A stretch of 9,781 nt of DNA from Pseudomonadota bacterium (lineage in GTDB: Bacteria; Pseudomonadota; Alphaproteobacteria; Rhizobiales; Rhizobiaceae), in the NCBI GenBank assembly GCA_023435335.1, contig JAEYRU010000025.1, positions 1-9,781 of the forward strand, read 5' to 3'. The translations under genes and the position numbers were made by a program. The notes below the pieces were generated by a model. The model worked only from the letters and a program-made list of their open reading frames with translations. It was not told where the DNA came from and did no database searches. How positions within the stretch are numbered: the first letter of the stretch is position 1; every line of letters starts with the position of its first letter. Below, one piece after another: positions 7,061 through 9,781 of the stretch.

Positions 7061-8335
7061 TTACTCGGTGAACGCCTTCTTCGCGTCCACGGCGGCCTGG
7101 TCGAGGATGGTGCCCACTTGCGAAGGATCATCCATGAAGCGCGAGAACATGGAAAGGCCGACTTCGGCTACCGGGGGCGGCGTTGACAGGTCGTAGTTGA
7201 AGACAAACGCGTCGGCACCCGCGACCACCTTGGCCGCACGCTGCATGACCGGCGTATATATTGATGGATCGATGTTCACGTTGGCCGACAACGCGCCGCG
7301 GCTGCTTGCCCACTTCGACTGTACCCCGGTGTCGGAAATCACGAAGTTGAGCAGCTTTTCCGCACCTTCCGGATTGGCGGCATTGGCCGAAATCACGAGG
7401 CCGTCGACCGGACCGACCACGGCATTGGCGACCCCATCGGCCATCTTCGGGAACTCGAAGAAGTCGTAGTCGGTTTCCGGCTTCAGATCGATTCCGTTCC
7501 AGTAGCCGGTGATCCAGGTTCCCATCAGGGTCATGGCCGCGTCGCCGCGCGCGACCTTGTCGCCGGCGTCGGTCCAGTCGTCGGCATTGGCGTTGGCCGT
7601 GAAATAGCCCTTGTCGACCAACTCCTTCCACTTTTCCATGGCGGTCTTGACCTCGGGATCATTATACGAGGCGGAGCCGTCCATCAGCTTGGCGCGATAG
7701 TCGGGACCGGCGGTGCGCAGGATCAGATAGTCGAACCAGAACTGGGCCGGCCAGCGGTTCTTGGAGCCGAGCGCGATGGGCGTAACGCCCTTGGCCTTCA
7801 GGGTCTCGCACATGGCCAGGAATTCGTCCCAGGTTTTCGGCATCTGGGTGACCCCCGCGTCCGCCATCACCTGGGTGTTGTAGAACATTCCGGCATAGTG
7901 ATAGCCGAACGGCACGAGGTAGTGTTTGCCATCATAGACGGTGGCGCCGTCAGCGACGGACTTTGCCACGACTGCGTCGAGTCCGTTTGCCGCCCACATG
8001 TCGTCGATGGGACGCAGTCCCCCGTGATCGATCACGAACTGTGTCCGCGCACCTGCCCAGTAGGAGAATACATCCGGCAGGTTGTTGCCGGCGGCGCGCA
8101 CGAGAATGCCGGACTTGAAGTCCTCGTGGCCGATCGGGCTCTCCTCGACAGTGACGCCCGTCTTTTCGCGGAAATCGTTGAAGATATCCTCGATGACCTC
8201 CAGGCCGAGCGCACCTGTGAAATAGTGCATGATGGTCACCTTGCCGCCATCCGCCCCGAAGGATGGGGCCGCCGTGGCCAAAGCCGAGGCGGCAATCGCG
8301 GTTAGCAGCAAGTTACGTCTTGAAAGCTTGGACAT
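7061..8335 (-). CDS. Extracellular solute-binding protein, family 1 (CUT1 sugar ABC transporter)
   Basis: This 424-residue periplasmic protein captures the substrate and delivers it to the permeases. The N-terminus is a signal peptide: SRRNLLL (5-11), a hydrophobic stretch to about 23, and a probable cut after SFGA (28). The SRRNLLL sequence resembles a twin-arginine export motif. The mature part has the family 1 pattern: VTIMHYFTGALG near the start, then FNDFREKTGVTVEE, NLPDVFSYWAG, PFGYHYAGMFYNTQVMADAG, PKTWDEFLAMCETLKAKG, RGDAAMTLMGTW and NPEGAEKLLNFV. The length is normal. The ATG at 8335 has a strong GGGAGGA ribosome-binding site. It is the first gene of the operon, directly after the divergent control region, and a hairpin follows its stop. 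Family membership is clear, but the ligand cannot be named. Confidence 0.94.
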   Translation of the reverse strand: MSKLSRRNLLLTAIAASALATAAPSFGADGGKVTIMHYFTGALGLEVIEDIFNDFREKTGVTVEESPIGHEDFKSGILVRAAGNNLPDVFSYWAGARTQFVIDHGGLRPIDDMWAANGLDAVVAKSVADGATVYDGKHYLVPFGYHYAGMFYNTQVMADAGVTQMPKTWDEFLAMCETLKAKGVTPIALGSKNRWPAQFWFDYLILRTAGPDYRAKLMDGSASYNDPEVKTAMEKWKELVDKGYFTANANADDWTDAGDKVARGDAAMTLMGTWITGYWNGIDLKPETDYDFFEFPKMADGVANAVVGPVDGLVISANAANPEGAEKLLNFVISDTGVQSKWASSRGALSANVNIDPSIYTPVMQRAAKVVAGADAFVFNYDLSTPPPVAEVGLSMFSRFMDDPSQVGTILDQAAVDAKKAFTE

Positions 8336-8339
8336 CTGT

Positions 8340-8346
8340 TCCTCCC
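8340..8346 (-). promoter_or_regulatory. Strong ribosome-binding site of the solute-binding protein gene
   Basis: The sequence GGGAGGA lies four bases before the ATG at 8335 and is the best Shine-Dalgarno match in the operon. The first permease has only a weak match and the MaoC gene has none. This agrees with high output of the binding protein relative to the other subunits. Confidence 0.7.
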
Positions 8347-8363
8347 AAAGGCGTGTTTGTGTA

Positions 8364-8371
8364 TGTTGAAC
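8364..8371 (+). repeat. TGTTGAAC repeat, copy 1 (near the transporter operon start)
   Basis: TGTTGAAC occurs here and again at 8520-8527 in the same orientation. With the next A this copy is an odd palindrome, TGTT-G-AACA. It lies 15-22 bases downstream of the transcription start proposed for the transporter operon, between promoter and coding sequence, where an operator could act. The divergent IclR protein is the obvious candidate to bind it, but this is inference. Confidence 0.4.
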
Positions 8372-8392
8372 AAATAATGACGATGCCTTCTT

Positions 8393-8421
8393 ATTCAGGA
8401 TGAGAAAGCGCTTGGTGTCAA
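8393..8421 (-). promoter_or_regulatory. Putative sigma-70-type promoter of the transporter operon
   Basis: On the - strand a perfect TTGACA -35 box (8421-8416, within CGTTGACA) is followed after 17 bases by CTGAAT (8398-8393), a weaker -10 with three of six consensus bases. Transcription would begin near 8386 and leave a leader of about 50 bases. A perfect -35 with a loose -10 is common in alphaproteobacteria. The weak -10 could mean that an activator is needed. Confidence 0.45.
8406..8413. promoter_or_regulatory. Palindrome AAGCGCTT inside the promoter spacer, LacI-like operator core
   Basis: AAGCGCTT is a perfect 8-bp palindrome lying between the -35 and -10 boxes proposed for the transporter operon, so a bound protein would block RNA polymerase. 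The sequence resembles the centre of operators used by LacI-family sugar regulators. No LacI-family gene is in the window, so a regulator from elsewhere would be needed. The symmetry does not extend well beyond 8 bp. Confidence 0.3.
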
Positions 8422-8426
8422 CGAAA

Positions 8427-8433
8427 AGTGTTG
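8427..8433 (+). repeat. AGTGTTG repeat, middle copy
   Basis: AGTGTTG is repeated exactly at 8518-8524. Aligned further, the two stretches share A, C and GAA at matching places over about 16 bases. This copy lies just upstream of the operon's proposed -35 box. It may be a third binding site of the same kind as the two TGTTGAAC copies. Nearby CATAC (8434-8438) and GTATG (8448-8452) form a 5-bp inverted repeat with a 9-base gap. Confidence 0.3.
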
Positions 8434-8489
8434 CATACGTGAAGAAAGTATGGCGTTTTGGATAGAACGCTCGGTAGAGAGGCCAAAAG

Positions 8490-8517
8490 TTTCAATATAT
8501 TGTACAAATTGTATGAT
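8490..8517 (+). promoter_or_regulatory. Putative promoter of the IclR regulator gene, with overlapping AT-rich palindromes
   Basis: A good -10 box TATGAT (8512-8517) lies about 50 bases before the regulator ATG, with a weak -35 candidate TTTCAA (8490-8495) at 16-base spacing. Three symmetric elements overlap it: CAATATATTG (8493-8502, perfect), TTGTACAA (8500-8507, perfect) and TACAA-A-TTGTA (8503-8513). ATTGTA is also directly repeated at 8499 and 8508. Such symmetry on top of a regulator's own promoter fits autoregulation, which is common in the IclR family, but AT-rich palindromes also arise by chance. Confidence 0.35.
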
Positions 8518-8519
8518 AG

Positions 8520-8527
8520 TGTTGAAC
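8520..8527 (+). repeat. TGTTGAAC repeat, copy 2 (near the IclR gene start)
   Basis: This is the exact second copy of TGTTGAAC, placed directly after the proposed -10 box of the regulator gene, where the transcript would start. Together with copy 1 near the other transcript's start, it gives one matching element per divergent promoter, as expected for a shared regulator. Confidence 0.4.
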
Positions 8528-8565
8528 TCCAGAAACCCGACTGAGCCGAAAAGGGCCTTGGAACG

Positions 8566-9327
8566 ATGCGACTTCTGCAATCTCTCACCCGTGGACTCGA
8601 TACGCTCGACTATATGAGCCGGCAGGGCGGACCCGTGCGGCTGACCGACGTGGCGAGCGCTTTAGGCGTCGAAAAGCCGAATGCGGCGCACATCCTGAAG
8701 ACGCTTGTCGCCGCCGGTTATGCAGAGCAGGACGATCACCGTCGCTACAAGCTGACCGGCAAGGTCGGTTCGGCTGCCCGTGCCGAGCATTCGCTTGAAG
8801 ACATCGTGGCCTGCAAGGAAGCGTGGCGGCCGGCGCTGGAGGCCCTGGTTGCGCGCACCCAGGAATGCGCGCATCTCGCCGTGCTGGTCAAATCGCGGGT
8901 TTGGTACATCGACAAGATCGACTCGACCCTGCCTCTCAAGGTGGATCACCCCATCGGCTCACTGTCGCCGTTGCACTGCACGGCGCTCGGCAAGGCGTTT
9001 CTCGCTTTCGGCGACGCGCGCCCCGAGGATGTACTGACCGGTTACACCGGGAAGACCATCACCTCGGAAGCTAAGTTGCGCGAAGAAATCGAGGCGACGC
9101 GCAAGCGCGGCTTCGCCGTCGACGATGAGGAATTCGCTACCGGTATCCGCTGCGTCGCGCGGCCGGTCTTCGATGAAAGCGGACAGATGATCGCCGCGAT
9201 TGGCGTCTCCGGCCCATCTGTCCGCGTTGATGACAAGCGTCTCGCCGAACTCGGTGAGCTCGTGATGTCGGTCTCAGCCAGCAAACAAGAGGGAAGCGTT
9301 AGATGGCCACGAAGCCAATCGGCGTAG
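8566..9327 (+). CDS. IclR-family transcriptional regulator
   Basis: This 253-residue protein has the normal IclR layout. Residues 3-64 form the winged helix-turn-helix: SLTRGLDTLDYMSRQ, RLTDVASALGV, then KPNAAHILKTLVAAGYAEQD as the recognition region and wing. Residues from about 75 form the effector-binding domain, with HPIGSLSPLHCTALGKAFLAF (128-148), TRKRGFAVDDEEFATGIRCVARPVF (178-202) and IAAIGVSGPSVR (209-220). Family members sense small molecules, often sugar acids, aromatic acids or other pathway intermediates, and repress or activate the neighbouring catabolic operon. It is divergent from the transporter operon across a 230-base control region, so that operon is the likely target. The ATG at 8566 has only a weak GGA upstream, but it places the HTH at the usual distance from the N-terminus. 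Its last 25 bases overlap the oxidoreductase gene. Confidence 0.93.
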   Translation: MRLLQSLTRGLDTLDYMSRQGGPVRLTDVASALGVEKPNAAHILKTLVAAGYAEQDDHRRYKLTGKVGSAARAEHSLEDIVACKEAWRPALEALVARTQECAHLAVLVKSRVWYIDKIDSTLPLKVDHPIGSLSPLHCTALGKAFLAFGDARPEDVLTGYTGKTITSEAKLREEIEATRKRGFAVDDEEFATGIRCVARPVFDESGQMIAAIGVSGPSVRVDDKRLAELGELVMSVSASKQEGSVRWPRSQSA

Positions 9328-9781
9328 GCATTATCGGAACGGGACGGATCTCGGACCTCCATGCAATTGAGTACAGCCGCAATCCCAAGGCGCGGATCGT
9401 GGCGCTGTGCGACCGCGATACGGAAACCGCGAGCAGGCGCGCCAAGGCATGGGGCGCGCCCGAGGCCTTCGTGACCGACGAAATCGACGACTTGCTGGCG
9501 CGGCCGGAGGTCGATCTGGTCGAGATCCTCCTCCCGCATAATCTGCATCTATCCGCCGCGCTGAAGGCGATTGAAGCGGGCAAGGCCGTATCGCTGCAGA
9601 AGCCGATGTGCATGTCTATGGAGGAAGCCGACACGCTGGTCGAGGCCGCGAACGCGTCGGCGCGGCCGTTCAAGATCTTCGAGAACTTCATCTTCTTTCC
9701 GCCGGTCCTGAAGGCGAAGGCATTAGTCGACGGGGACGCGATAGGCACGCCTCTGTCCATCAGGCTCAAGAGCAATCCTGG
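9303..9781 (+). CDS. Gfo/Idh/MocA-family NAD(P)-dependent oxidoreductase, 3' truncated
   Basis: The first 159 residues are visible and the frame runs open off the right edge; full proteins of this family are usually 330-390 residues. The N-terminal Rossmann fold shows GVGIIGTGRIS (7-17), an acidic turn ALCDRD (34-39), VEILLPHNLH (73-82) and QKPM (99-102), which sits where the family's catalytic-lysine motif EKP is found, with Gln in place of Glu. FKIFENFIFFPPV (123-135) begins the link to the second domain. Relatives oxidise or reduce sugars, inositols, sugar acids and glycosides. The ATG at 9303 has a GAGGGA ribosome-binding site eight bases upstream, inside the IclR gene, and overlaps that gene by 25 bases, so the two are co-expressed. 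It is probably a step in the pathway fed by the transporter. Confidence 0.9.
   Translation, partial: MATKPIGVGIIGTGRISDLHAIEYSRNPKARIVALCDRDTETASRRAKAWGAPEAFVTDEIDDLLARPEVDLVEILLPHNLHLSAALKAIEAGKAVSLQKPMCMSMEEADTLVEAANASARPFKIFENFIFFPPVLKAKALVDGDAIGTPLSIRLKSNP

Noticed and set aside
6994..7131. Upstream extension of the MalF-like permease by 46 residues
   Set aside because: It would overlap the 3' end of the binding-protein gene and the hairpin, and it encodes a Pro/Arg-rich stretch unlike permease N-termini. The ATG at 6993 gives the expected length and first helix.
8395..8580. A 61-codon - strand frame across the divergent control region
   Set aside because: It starts with TTG inside the IclR gene, lacks a supported ribosome-binding site and covers promoter-like elements. 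No family resemblance is visible.
1..9781. CRISPR arrays, tRNA or rRNA genes, insertion sequences and attachment sites
   Set aside because: Reading both strands I saw no regularly spaced repeats, no RNA gene-like sequence, no transposase or integrase motifs and no flanking terminal repeats.

Overview
The window is GC-rich with dense, overlapping genes. Its gene families (an ExoP-type tyrosine autokinase, CUT1 sugar ABC transporter, IclR and Gfo/Idh/MocA proteins, MaoC and acyl-CoA ligase) suggest an alphaproteobacterium, probably a Rhizobiales soil or plant-associated organism of the Mesorhizobium/Rhizobium kind. The taxonomic placement is inferred from gene content and style, not from a marker gene.

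Left edge (1-1690): the C-terminal part of an exopolysaccharide-export tyrosine autokinase (Wzc/ExoP type) enters from the left on the + strand. It meets a metallophosphatase of the PPP/ApaH-like class convergently, tail to tail, with a 50-base overlap of coding sequence. This looks like the border of an exopolysaccharide locus.

Centre (1780-8335, all on the - strand): one compact six-gene operon. In transcription order it encodes a periplasmic solute-binding protein (8335 to 7061), two CUT1-type permeases (6993 to 6112 and 6119 to 5259), a UgpC/MalK-type ATPase (5255 to 4188), a double-hotdog MaoC-like hydratase (4188 to 3376) and an AMP-forming acyl-CoA ligase (3363 to 1780). From the first permease onward the genes overlap or sit within 12 bases of each other. 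The binding-protein gene is set apart by a 67-base gap holding a perfect 10-bp hairpin, which probably gives it higher expression than the membrane parts.

Right edge (8336-9781): an AT-rich 230-base divergent control region separates the operon from an IclR-type regulator and an overlapping Gfo/Idh/MocA oxidoreductase that runs off the right end, both on the + strand. The control region holds a good -35 box for the operon, a LacI-like palindrome, three TGTTG-type repeats and an AT-rich palindromic cluster in front of the regulator gene.

Taken together, positions 1780-9781 look like a catabolic island. A carbohydrate-class importer feeds a pathway that includes CoA activation, an enoyl-CoA hydratase-type step and an NAD(P)-dependent sugar or polyol oxidation, under IclR control. 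A CUT1 sugar importer co-transcribed with a CoA ligase and a MaoC protein is the unusual part. It suggests a substrate that is both sugar-like and an organic acid, such as an acylated or aryl glycoside or a carboxylated polyol, but the sequence alone does not identify it.
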